A DNA stretch of 32,817 nt from Verrucomicrobiota bacterium (GTDB lineage: Bacteria; Verrucomicrobiota; Verrucomicrobiia; Limisphaerales; JAJOIW01), in contig JAJOIW010000078.1 of assembly GCA_021209225.1 (NCBI GenBank), forward strand, positions 1 through 32,817, read 5' to 3'. A program made the translations under genes and the position numbers. Of the stretch, positions 9,401-17,855 are shown in pieces. Below the pieces are notes generated by a model. The model was not told where the DNA came from, ran no database searches, and worked only from the letters and a program-made list of their open reading frames with translations. The stretch's first letter is position 1; each line of letters opens with the position of its first letter.

Positions 9401-12400
9401 CAATCTCTGGCGGTTGAACTCGATACTTTTCAAAATGGCACAACCGATAAAAGCAGCAATGAGATAGCCCTGATTCAGAATGGGAATGTAACCGCCCCAT
9501 TGGCAGCTGTCGCTTTACCTGCGACCACCATTGATCTCGAAGATGGCGCCATTCATAATATGTGGGTCGAATATATCGCCTCCAGCAGGACGGTTCAGGT
9601 ATTTCTGGCAAAAGGCGACCCGGCTCAGAAGCCTGCTGATCCTATAATCCGGGTGGGAGATATAGATTTGATCAGCCTCACTGGACCGACGGCCTATATT
9701 GGGTTTTCGGCCGCCACGGGTGGAGCAAATAATTTCCATAATATACATTCCTTTTCATTCCAGCAGGGCGTTTCAAGTCTGGAATCGGATCGTCTGATAC
9801 GGCGTGAGTGGTGGACAGGTATCAATGGGTCCCTTGTCCAGAATTTAACGGCTGATGCCAGATATCCAGCATCTCCCAGTGGATCCGAGTTGTTGAATTT
9901 ATTCGAAGGACCAGTCAATTGGGCCGATAATTATGGATCCCGACTGTCCGGAGTGGTCTACCCGCCGGTATCCGGAGATTATGTTTTTTATGTGTCAGGG
10001 GATGACAATACACAACTCTGGATATCGAGCGACCAAAGCCCGCAGAATAAAAGACTCATCGCCCAGGTTCCTGGGTGGACAGGTCCCCGTGAGTGGACAA
10101 AGTTTCCCGAGCAGAAATCCGCACCAGTCTCCCTGGTTGCCGGCAAACCCTATTTCATTGAAGCCTTACACAAAGAGGGGGGAGGATTGGATAACGTGGC
10201 TGTGGCCTGGGAAGCTCCGCTTCAGTCGCTGGCCGTGATTGAGGGGCGGTATTTTATTGCACCGGATGTCAATTTTGGCCGGGCTGGACTTTTTGGCCAG
10301 TATTTTGAAGGCCTGGCCTTCAATAATCCCAAATTCACCAGGGGAGATGAAGTGATCAATTTCAATTGGGGGACGGGAAGCCCGGATCCATCACGCCTGG
10401 CGGCAGATAAATTCTCAGCGCGATGGACTGGTTTCCTGGTGCCTGAGTTCAGTGAGACATACACCTTCTACACCACAAGCGATGATGGAGTCCGATTGTG
10501 GATTGGGGACCAGTTGGTGATCAACAATTGGACCGACCACGCTCCCATCGAAAATGCCGGCACTATCAACCTGACTGCGAATAAACCAGTCCCAATCAAA
10601 CTGGAGTACTATGAGAATGGCGGAGGCGCCGTCATCAGTCTGGCCTGGTCGAGCGTCAGTCTGGGCAAACAGATTATCGGACCGGCATTTCTCAAACAGG
10701 GAGTCGACAATCCCGAGTTCCCACCCGTGGTGGAATCCCCCGGCAACCAGATATCGCCGCTGGGCGCCTCCATTCAATTGTCCATCCTTGCCACCGATCC
10801 CGAAGGGGAACCGGTCCGTTATGCGGCAATCAATCTGCCGACTGGTCTGACTATCGATCCGGTGTCAGGTCTGATATCCGGGAACGTCACCACAGTTGGC
10901 AGTTATAATGTCACTGTCACCGTGACGGACACAGCACAACTCTCTCAAGCCATCAACTTCGGATGGATTGTGACAGATGAACTCTTCATTGAGAACATTG
11001 TTCCCAGTCCAGCTCCAATCAATACACCCGTCTCATACACTGTCCCGGTGCGGGGAGGAATCAATCCCACATTCCAGTGGAACTTTGGTGATGGATCTCC
11101 CAGCACTGATCCCTCAAACAGCCCAATCGGGTCGCATGTGTATACCAAGCCAGGATACTATATTGTGAGCCTGATCGCCAGGGATGCGACCGGTCGTGAA
11201 ATCCGCCAATCCTGGGTTCAGGGAATCCACCTGCCTCTCACCTCAAACCGCGGTGCCACATCGATGAGTCTGATATTCAGGAAATCCCCCAATGGAGGCA
11301 GTGATGAGGTCTGGAATGTGAATCCAGACAACGATATCGTGACAGTCTCTGAACTTGAGACCCTGAAAAAGTCATTCATACCTGTAGGCATTTCTCCGCG
11401 GGCCCTGACCATGGACAATTCGGGCCGGATCTGGGTGAGCAACAAGAAAAGTTCCACGATCAGCGTCATTGATGCATCCACCCGGGCAGTCATGCAGACA
11501 ATCAACCTGCCGTTGGGCAGTCTTCCCCATGGAATTGTCTTCTCAGGTTCCAGTGAATTCATATACGTGGTTCTCGAAGGCCGTGGGGAGATCCTGAAAC
11601 TTCGCGCATCCGATGGAGGCATCGAGGCAAGCCAGTCCATAGGCGCCCATCCCAGACATATCACCATTTCCGGTGACGGGAATACCATATGGGTGTCGCG
11701 GTTTATTACCCCACCATTGCCCGGAGAATCATCAGGAGTCCCAATGATGGAATCCAATGGGAACCCAGCAGGCGGGGAAGTATTGAAAATCAATGCCCAG
11801 ACTCTGCTCACTGAAAAGACCGTCGTATTGAGAAGCAGCAATAAAACGGATGCGGAGAACGCCGCACGTGGCGTGCCCAACTACCTTGGGGGAGTGGCTC
11901 TCTCTCCGGATGGCACTTCAGCGTGGATCCCTTCAAAGCAGGACAATATTTTCCGGGGAAGCCTGCGGGATGGAAACCCACTCGGACACGATAACACCGT
12001 CCGGAGTATATCATCCAGATTGGACCTGACTCAGGATGTTGAAGACTACGCAGCCCGCATCGATCATGATAACGCAGGAATGCCTTCAGCCGCCATCTTT
12101 GGACCGCGTGGTTTATATTTGTTCGTGGCCCTGGAGGCCAGCCAGTCAGTGGCCATTGTCCGAGCCTATGAAAATATCGAAATTGCCAGATTCACTGTGG
12201 GCGCCGCTCCGCAAGGTCTGGCAATTTCTGAGGATGGGAATCAATTATTTGTGCATAATTTTTTATCCCGAAGTGTATCTGTGCATGATATTTCCAGACT
12301 GATCCAGACGAACAGCATGAATGTTCCGGTGAACCTGAGTCTGGGTGTGGTGGCCAATGAAAAGTTGCCCCAACAGGTATTGCAGGGAAAGAGATTATTT

Positions 12401-15400
12401 TATGATGCCCGCGACACGCGACTGGCACGTGAACAATATATCAGCTGCGCCACATGCCACAATGATGGTGGAGAAGATGGCCGGGTCTGGGACATTTCCA
12501 GCCTGGGTGAAGGACTGAGAAACACCATCTCACTCATCGGACGCGCCGGCATGGCCCATGGTGCATTGCACTGGAGTGGGAACTTCGATGAAATTCAGGA
12601 CTTTGAAGAACAAATACGAAACCTCGCAGGTGGAACCGGACTCATCCCCGATGCCAAGTTCAACGTCGGAACCGTCTCCAAACCTCTCGGTGATCCAAAG
12701 GCTGGATTGAGTGTTGACCTCGACGCATTGGCAGCCTATGTGACATCACTGGATGATTTTGGTGCCAGTCCGTTCCGCAATCCGGATGGAACAAATACCG
12801 CATCCGCCATAGCTGGAGAGCAGGTTTTTGTTCAGGCAAACTGCATTCAATGCCACTCAGGACTTCCCTATTCCGACAGCGCGATTGGCACTCTTCACAA
12901 CATTGGCACACTCTCGGCTGTTTCAGGAAAACGTCTTGGGGCTGATTTAACCGGTATCGATACTCCGACGCTGCGCGGACTTTGGAACTCCGCTCCTTAT
13001 CTTCATGATGGCTCTGCGTCCAATCTCAATCAAGCGATCCAAAGGCACTCTGGGGTCAACCTGACTGAAGAATCCATCAATGATCTGGTCGCCTACCTGC
13101 TGGAACTGGATCAATCCAGTCCACGGGCACCGGGAAATCAACCCCCGGTCATCCAAACCGTCGCGGCTCAAGCCTCCGATCAGGGACAAACCATCACCTT
13201 GAGCATTGTTGCATCGGATCCGGAACTTTCGACACTGACATTCTCAGCGGTGGGACTGCCCGAAGGAATCGCCATGGACCCGCTCACTGGTCTGATTTCG
13301 GGGGCGGCAACCAAAGCCGGAAACTTCCCAGTTGTGGTGACAGTGTCCGATGTGGATGGTGCATCACAGTCAGTCAGCTTTTCCTGGGTTGTCAATGCTG
13401 TCATTCCTCCAATCAATCCAGCGAAAATTGTTTTGGATGGAAACCTGGCGGATTGGCCAGCGGATGGATGGATCATTCAGGATCCATTGGATGTTTCCGG
13501 CACGGGCGTTCAGGTGGACCTCACTGAACTCCGCATCCTGCATGACGAATCCTCAGTCTGTCTGGCTTATGTGAACCAATCGCCGATCACACTCAACTGG
13601 GGATATGTATTTTACATGGATACAGATCTCAACAGCTCGACTGGATATTCATTCTGGGGACTCGGAGCAGATTATATGGTCAGTGGAAAAGACCTCTATC
13701 GCTACCGTGGAGACGGGACATCCTGGTCGTGGGAACTGCTTTTCACCTTGCCAGTCGGCCAATCCGGCAACTCAATCGAAATGGGATTCCCTTCCAGTCT
13801 CATTGGCTCACCTGAGGCAATGAATGTGATCCTCCTGGGCGACAATACCGCTTTCGGGTCCAGTGGATTTGACTTTGTCCCCGATCTCAAAAATGGCGCC
13901 CTCCAAAGAATTGTCTACCGCTTCAAGCCGGAAGCCTCGGGACCTGGTGGAATAATCATGGATGGTTTATTTGAGGACTGGAATGACATAGGAATATTTG
14001 CAGCCGATCCTCGCGATGTAACCAAAGGCGAAATCGACTGGAAATCATTATGGATCACCCGGGATGATCTCACTTTGTATATTTCCTTTGATAGTTGGCA
14101 GAATTACCCAACTGGCTGGGCGGAAAACTTGTATATTGATACAGATGCGAATGCTGGCTCCGGCTTCAGGGTCAATGATATTGGAGCGGAATTCCTCCTG
14201 CAGTCCGGAATATTCTATCAATATACAGGGAATGGATCGAGCTGGAGCTGGCAACCACTGGCCTCAGGAAGTTCGGCGCGGAATAATCTGCGGGTTGAAG
14301 CATCCATACCGTTGGCCACTATTGGAAATCCAGCAATCATCCGCATCCAGTTAGTGGCTGCCAACGAAGCCTATGCCGCTGAGAATGACAGAGACTATCT
14401 CCCGGATGACGGGCGAGGTCTGGTGTTCAGGCTCGATGGCCAAACGGGTAATGCACTCCCAGTAGTTCGCAATGCCACGTATACAACCCGGAATGATGTG
14501 CCACGTCTCATCAAACTCATGGGGACGGATGCGGAAAATGACGAACTCAGCTTCACCATTCTCTCCACAACATCCCATGGAACTCTGACACAACAATCCC
14601 AGTATGTCCTCTATCAACCCGCGTCCGGTTTCACTGGCCTGGACACCTTCACTTTCACGGCAAGTGACTCAGGCGGAGCCTCTACTCCCGGGACAATAGA
14701 AATCAATGTTCTTGAACCTTTGATCGGCAATAATTTTGCTGTCAGATTGAACAATGCCACAATGGATGGATCACTAGGTGAGTGGGCCAATGTCCCACCG
14801 GTAATCCACGATCAGGCGGACATCGAATCCTCAGGCTCGGAAATTGACTGGCGGAATCTATGGCTGGGTCATGATGCGGAATTCGCATATATTGCCTTCC
14901 GCAACGATTCACCGATACTTGTCAATTGGGGGATAGCATTCTACCTGGATGTGGATAAGTCACCTGATACAGGATTCTCCATTCAGGGTGGGGGTGCTGA
15001 TTTCCTCATTCAAGGGGAATTTATCTTCAGATATACTGGCACAGGAATAGACTGGTCCTGGGAATTTGTATCTGCCGCTGTGGCTTCGACATTGGATCAT
15101 GATATGGAGTTGCGGGTCGATCGTTCACTCTTCCCGGCATTGACAGGTGGATACAGCATTCTGTGTCTGGGTGACAACGCCGCCTATAATTTGCCAGGGA
15201 TTGTTGATTCACTCGATGTCGATTCCGGATGGTTGAATTATACATTCAATGATTCAATCATTGCCGCTCAGGAGACATTGACTGCCATATCTCCCATCGA
15301 TTCCCGTAAAGATCAGAATTATAGTTTGAGAATCCTCACAGATAAACCAGAAGCAACGAATGATGATATTGTTTCTGCCAACATATTCAGAACAATTCAT

Positions 15401-15607
15401 TTTGAATTGTCTGTCAAACCCGGATACCGGCTCATCCTGGAGCGTTCGGAAGATTTAAAACGGTGGACTATTGTGTATCAACGGGTCATTAAGGAACAAG
15501 GGTTCATTCTTGTGGATCCAGAGATCAATACTCTACCGGATGTCGGATACTTCAGGGCAATCCTCATAGAAGAACCCCTGAGTGATCTGGAAAATCCCAG
15601 TCTCTGA
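6479..15607 (+). CDS. Giant exported multidomain protein: galactose-oxidase-like copper radical oxidase fused to a di-heme cytochrome domain
   Basis: This 3042-residue protein opens with a hydrophobic export segment (about residues 12-32). A kelch-type galactose/glyoxal oxidase domain follows (about 60-535). Its active site is complete: Cys141 (DLFCGH) and Tyr186 (GRWYPT) for the thioether-linked radical cofactor, Tyr392-His393 (RNYHS) and His476 (TTHALSTD) for copper, spaced as in fungal galactose oxidase. Further domains (approximate residues): Ig-like/He-PIG 540-625; F5/8 type C 628-781; He-PIG 786-873; L-type lectin-like 878-1094; PA14 1100-1250 and 1267-1404; He-PIG 1413-1499; PKD 1503-1587; YVTN propeller 1596-1950; di-heme cytochrome 1951-2210 with CATCH (1990-1994) and CIQCH (2122-2126); He-PIG 2221-2307. 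Three related beta-sandwich repeats come next (2315-2482, 2491-2655, 2755-2925), with a cadherin-like domain before the third, then a tail typical of verrucomicrobial exported proteins. It lies 12 bases after the peroxidase frame. The substrate is unknown (an alcohol or aldehyde, perhaps on glycans). No Shine-Dalgarno is seen; ATG at 6491 is an alternative start. Confidence 0.9.
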   Translation: MRCEMKNTEKWAGLLTRFILFGAIGINGLLSTYGGDDDHQESDQYWAELAKLLPAYEVQPQQLRVAAPNERYLMGNWSSKISWPHVAVSAANLPDGRILTFASNERTSFPGGRPEFTYASIWDPATNQFKDVNHGSHDLFCGHLVMLENGRVFVNGGRNTVPLTSEFDSRTDSWLKLQNMTVGRWYPTTTYLPNGEVFTASGNGGPNNAERWSRSQGWTRLTGIQWGTIAGAAGFESNWWPYNFLAPNGRIFHAGPTDAMHWVDPTGAGSLQPAGITVPGSKYPKHASVAMFTEGQLIVAGGAANTGGGSTAETYIVDMNSDAASVNSARSMAFPRRFSNPVMLPTGEFLVIGGNTSGTKFSDSGTVLTPELWNPDTGEWRQMSDMTVPRNYHSIALLLADGRVLAAGGGLCGCSADHPDAEIFTPHYLYNPDGSLATRPVLTSAPQNIGHGSPFEVRGTPGLKSFSLVKMMATTHALSTDIRYLPVNFAESSPGVYQLTPHINRNVLTPGYWMLHGLDAKSVPSVASVVLVTGANNASPEITSPGNQVYRLGQVIDLAILARDPEGTRLNFSATGLPDGLRIDPLGGHITGTVISAGIFESTISVTDTDGGTSNLRISWVISSGIICDVVTNIAPSGSAVQSSEYAVAPFPASNAIDGNISNFSHTADGQTPSWWRLDFASEKSMQLVKIYNRTDCCGQRFSDLTVEVLGSSGNVVWQSPVLNPNNELNSPSVLSVDLVAATGGALSGKAIRISRTQSKVISGLNDATLLSLAEVEVFGCEQITGNRAPIFANPGTQTNRSNENIRLALNVSDPDGDSISFSATGLPQGLTINPSTGQISGILQQSGSYSVTVTADDGRNGVTSITFLWIISTPGGTVYNFADFTDSSAWQLNGNATSGSGVLTLTQNINNQVGSAFIKTPIDLTSNPDFLSHFRFRIHGTADGADGMAFILQGVGPTALGTGGGGLGLQGLTQSLAVELDTFQNGTTDKSSNEIALIQNGNVTAPLAAVALPATTIDLEDGAIHNMWVEYIASSRTVQVFLAKGDPAQKPADPIIRVGDIDLISLTGPTAYIGFSAATGGANNFHNIHSFSFQQGVSSLESDRLIRREWWTGINGSLVQNLTADARYPASPSGSELLNLFEGPVNWADNYGSRLSGVVYPPVSGDYVFYVSGDDNTQLWISSDQSPQNKRLIAQVPGWTGPREWTKFPEQKSAPVSLVAGKPYFIEALHKEGGGLDNVAVAWEAPLQSLAVIEGRYFIAPDVNFGRAGLFGQYFEGLAFNNPKFTRGDEVINFNWGTGSPDPSRLAADKFSARWTGFLVPEFSETYTFYTTSDDGVRLWIGDQLVINNWTDHAPIENAGTINLTANKPVPIKLEYYENGGGAVISLAWSSVSLGKQIIGPAFLKQGVDNPEFPPVVESPGNQISPLGASIQLSILATDPEGEPVRYAAINLPTGLTIDPVSGLISGNVTTVGSYNVTVTVTDTAQLSQAINFGWIVTDELFIENIVPSPAPINTPVSYTVPVRGGINPTFQWNFGDGSPSTDPSNSPIGSHVYTKPGYYIVSLIARDATGREIRQSWVQGIHLPLTSNRGATSMSLIFRKSPNGGSDEVWNVNPDNDIVTVSELETLKKSFIPVGISPRALTMDNSGRIWVSNKKSSTISVIDASTRAVMQTINLPLGSLPHGIVFSGSSEFIYVVLEGRGEILKLRASDGGIEASQSIGAHPRHITISGDGNTIWVSRFITPPLPGESSGVPMMESNGNPAGGEVLKINAQTLLTEKTVVLRSSNKTDAENAARGVPNYLGGVALSPDGTSAWIPSKQDNIFRGSLRDGNPLGHDNTVRSISSRLDLTQDVEDYAARIDHDNAGMPSAAIFGPRGLYLFVALEASQSVAIVRAYENIEIARFTVGAAPQGLAISEDGNQLFVHNFLSRSVSVHDISRLIQTNSMNVPVNLSLGVVANEKLPQQVLQGKRLFYDARDTRLAREQYISCATCHNDGGEDGRVWDISSLGEGLRNTISLIGRAGMAHGALHWSGNFDEIQDFEEQIRNLAGGTGLIPDAKFNVGTVSKPLGDPKAGLSVDLDALAAYVTSLDDFGASPFRNPDGTNTASAIAGEQVFVQANCIQCHSGLPYSDSAIGTLHNIGTLSAVSGKRLGADLTGIDTPTLRGLWNSAPYLHDGSASNLNQAIQRHSGVNLTEESINDLVAYLLELDQSSPRAPGNQPPVIQTVAAQASDQGQTITLSIVASDPELSTLTFSAVGLPEGIAMDPLTGLISGAATKAGNFPVVVTVSDVDGASQSVSFSWVVNAVIPPINPAKIVLDGNLADWPADGWIIQDPLDVSGTGVQVDLTELRILHDESSVCLAYVNQSPITLNWGYVFYMDTDLNSSTGYSFWGLGADYMVSGKDLYRYRGDGTSWSWELLFTLPVGQSGNSIEMGFPSSLIGSPEAMNVILLGDNTAFGSSGFDFVPDLKNGALQRIVYRFKPEASGPGGIIMDGLFEDWNDIGIFAADPRDVTKGEIDWKSLWITRDDLTLYISFDSWQNYPTGWAENLYIDTDANAGSGFRVNDIGAEFLLQSGIFYQYTGNGSSWSWQPLASGSSARNNLRVEASIPLATIGNPAIIRIQLVAANEAYAAENDRDYLPDDGRGLVFRLDGQTGNALPVVRNATYTTRNDVPRLIKLMGTDAENDELSFTILSTTSHGTLTQQSQYVLYQPASGFTGLDTFTFTASDSGGASTPGTIEINVLEPLIGNNFAVRLNNATMDGSLGEWANVPPVIHDQADIESSGSEIDWRNLWLGHDAEFAYIAFRNDSPILVNWGIAFYLDVDKSPDTGFSIQGGGADFLIQGEFIFRYTGTGIDWSWEFVSAAVASTLDHDMELRVDRSLFPALTGGYSILCLGDNAAYNLPGIVDSLDVDSGWLNYTFNDSIIAAQETLTAISPIDSRKDQNYSLRILTDKPEATNDDIVSANIFRTIHFELSVKPGYRLILERSEDLKRWTIVYQRVIKEQGFILVDPEINTLPDVGYFRAILIEEPLSDLENPSL

Positions 15608-15632
15608 AAAACCACTCCATTTATAAATACAC

Positions 15633-15662
15633 AAGGCACCTCACTCAGGTGCCTTTTTTTTT
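15633..15662 (+). terminator. Rho-independent terminator after the giant oxidase gene
   Basis: A perfect stem AAGGCACCT / AGGTGCCTT with loop CACTC is followed by an unbroken run of T to 15662. It begins 25 bases after the stop codon at 15607 and separates the copper/heme locus from the glycan cluster. Confidence 0.92.
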
Positions 15663-15759
15663 CAAAAATCCGATTGGCGCCTGCCAGGAGTTTCCCAATC
15701 GCAACAATGGGACCAATCTTTACAGCTCCAATGCAATGCGCTAGGATTCGTCCCGGCAC

Positions 15760-16719
15760 ATGCCTGAGAAAACAAACGCAGTCATCATTTCCGATAGCCG
15801 GATTGGTCACCAGAACCAGTCCATTGCCTTATGCCGATGGATGGGGTGGCATCATGTGATCATCCCAGTGAAATTCAAAAGCCCAGCGGCACGGATGATC
15901 TCAGTTCCTCTGGATCGCATGGGCATCCGTCCGAAATGTTTGATATCCGGCCTGGTGAATCCTTTTGAAGGTCATATCGATGGACTGCATGTCGTAGTGG
16001 CGACCGGATCCAGGACGTATTACGCGGCAAAACTGCTGGCACACCGGCATCGGGTTCCGGTCATCGCCCTATTAAACCCCGGGATTCTCAGCTCAGGATT
16101 CGATGCCATTATCGTACCGGATTATGAAAGATCCATACCTCCATCCAGCAATATAATAAAAATTCCAGTCAACCTGTCCGTCCCCGACGAAAACATGATT
16201 CAGGAATCATTGGATGAACTGATGCGGAGATGTCAGGGAAACATTTCTCCATCGTGGGGAATCATTATCGGTGGCGAGAATAAAACGAGCTATCTGAATA
16301 TTGAGGACCTCAGAATTCACCTGAAATCCATCCGCCAGCTGGCACCGGAAAATGTGAAAATCATGGTGACCACGAGCCGCCGTTCGGGTCAGGAAATTGA
16401 AAATCTGGTCCAGGAGTTTGCATTTGATCTCGTCGTACTGGCCAGTCAGGATATTTATAATCCCATCCCGGCATTTAATCGGGTGTGCGAAAGAATATTT
16501 GTAACCAGTGATAGTGCCAATATGATCAGTGAAGTGGTCACCTCAGGAAATGCATCTGTCGAAGTCCTTATGAATCGTCAGAAATCCCCGGAAAATAAAT
16601 TCATGCGTTTCATTCAGAATATGGAACAAGGAAATCATATTCATGTCTTCGATGGAGAATTGGGGAATATGAATAAAAAAAATCGATATCCAGTCCATCA
16701 TGAATCGCATAAAAAATAA
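15760..16719 (+). CDS. ELM1/GtrOC1-like family protein (putative glycan-related)
   Basis: This 319-residue protein belongs to the mitochondrial-fission-ELM1-like family (PF06258), common in bacteria next to lipopolysaccharide genes. Family landmarks are ISDSRIGHQNQSIALC at the N-terminus, VVATGSRTYYAAKLLA, IIIGGENKTSYL near residues 168-179, VTTSRRSG, and FVTSDSANMISEVVTSG near the C-terminus. The fold is related to GT-B glycosyltransferases, and a role in surface glycan synthesis is inferred mainly from its neighbours: three glycosyltransferase genes follow on the same strand with gaps of at most 26 bases. There is no signal peptide. Molecular function is not established for the bacterial members that I know of. 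The start ATG has no clear Shine-Dalgarno. Confidence 0.82.
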   Translation: MPEKTNAVIISDSRIGHQNQSIALCRWMGWHHVIIPVKFKSPAARMISVPLDRMGIRPKCLISGLVNPFEGHIDGLHVVVATGSRTYYAAKLLAHRHRVPVIALLNPGILSSGFDAIIVPDYERSIPPSSNIIKIPVNLSVPDENMIQESLDELMRRCQGNISPSWGIIIGGENKTSYLNIEDLRIHLKSIRQLAPENVKIMVTTSRRSGQEIENLVQEFAFDLVVLASQDIYNPIPAFNRVCERIFVTSDSANMISEVVTSGNASVEVLMNRQKSPENKFMRFIQNMEQGNHIHVFDGELGNMNKKNRYPVHHESHKK

Positions 16720-16745
16720 ACTGCGGGAAAAAAAGAAATGGGAAT

Positions 16746-17855
16746 ATGAGCATTGATACGCCTGATCCGGAAATGGATTCATATATGAGGCGTATACGTG
16801 TGAAGTTTCTTTATCGTGGACGCAGTGAAAATGGAGACCTGCTTTGGCTGAGGCAGTTTCCAGGCTACTCAGGCATGTGGGGAAATTGTCACTTCATCCT
16901 GGACAAAGAGTGCCAGGAATATGACTGGCTTGTGATATATGATGACCTGCCTCCGCAGGCCGAAGAAAGATTCAGTAAAAGAAATGAAATTCTGCGATGT
17001 CCCCCATCAAATACTCTGCTGATCACTTCGGAACCATCAACCATCAAGGTATATGGACGGCATTATCTTCGACAATTCGCTCATATTCTGACAACCCAGG
17101 AACCGTGGGTCATGCGTCATCCGGGTGCTGTTTATAGTCAATGCGGATTCAGATGGTTTTACGGCATTGGCAGTCATTCACTTCGTTCCTGGGATCACAT
17201 GAAATCTCATGTCCCGGATCAAAAATCCGAACTCATTTCCACCGTTTGCTCCAGTAAAAAGCAGAAAAATACCGTCCACGCAACCAGGTTTGAGTTCACA
17301 CAATACCTTAAAAGATCCATTCCCGAGCTTGAAATCTTTGGCCGGGGAGTGAGGGCGATAGACGACAAAGCGGAGGCTTTGGACCCATATAAATATCATG
17401 TGGTCATTGAAAATCATTCCGGATTGAATCACTGGTCAGAGAAAATCGCCGACGCTTTTCTTGGCCATACACTTCCCTTTTATTTTGGATGCCCGAACAT
17501 ATTGGATTATTTCCCCAGGGAATCCATGATACTGATTGATCCATACAATCCTGAATCATCTGCCCGGATAATCCGCCAGGCAATTGAGAGCAATGAATAT
17601 GATAAAAGAAAAAGATACATTCTTGAGGCGAGAAATCTGATTTTAGAAAAATACAACATTTTTGCGGTGATCTCAGAATTCGTTGAGAAAACCGGTTTGG
17701 CGGCGGATATTCAGCGGAAATACGTCCCGAATGTGACGCGGATTTCGGGAAGACGGCGAATCAGAGACTGCAATATTCTACATTGGACCACCTATTTTTA
17801 TGACCGGTATTCTGTTAAATTAAAACACTATCTCAACCGGGCGGGCAATAGATGA
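16746..17855 (+). CDS. Glycosyltransferase family 10 (fucosyltransferase-like)
   Basis: The C-terminal half carries the GT10 signature: a VVIENHSGLNHWSEKIADAF segment from residue 219, followed by HTLPFYFGCPNILDYFP, in which the ENxx…EK pattern binds the nucleotide sugar. ATRFEFTQYLKRSIPELEIFGRG earlier also matches this family. Known members transfer fucose from GDP-fucose to GlcNAc or glucose in O-antigens and Lewis-type glycans; the donor and acceptor here are inferred at family level only. The 369-residue length is normal, with a basic C-terminal tail (RRRIRDC…KLKHYLNRAG) that may help membrane attachment, as in some bacterial fucosyltransferases. It overlaps the next gene by 4 bases (ATGA), a sign of coupled translation. 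GDP-fucose synthesis genes are not in the window. Confidence 0.85.
   Translation: MSIDTPDPEMDSYMRRIRVKFLYRGRSENGDLLWLRQFPGYSGMWGNCHFILDKECQEYDWLVIYDDLPPQAEERFSKRNEILRCPPSNTLLITSEPSTIKVYGRHYLRQFAHILTTQEPWVMRHPGAVYSQCGFRWFYGIGSHSLRSWDHMKSHVPDQKSELISTVCSSKKQKNTVHATRFEFTQYLKRSIPELEIFGRGVRAIDDKAEALDPYKYHVVIENHSGLNHWSEKIADAFLGHTLPFYFGCPNILDYFPRESMILIDPYNPESSARIIRQAIESNEYDKRKRYILEARNLILEKYNIFAVISEFVEKTGLAADIQRKYVPNVTRISGRRRIRDCNILHWTTYFYDRYSVKLKHYLNRAGNR

Noticed and set aside
11218-11880. A 220-residue - strand frame inside the giant oxidase gene
   Set aside because: It is opposite the PKD/YVTN region, with no motif and no start signals; the + strand frame is continuous and well supported.
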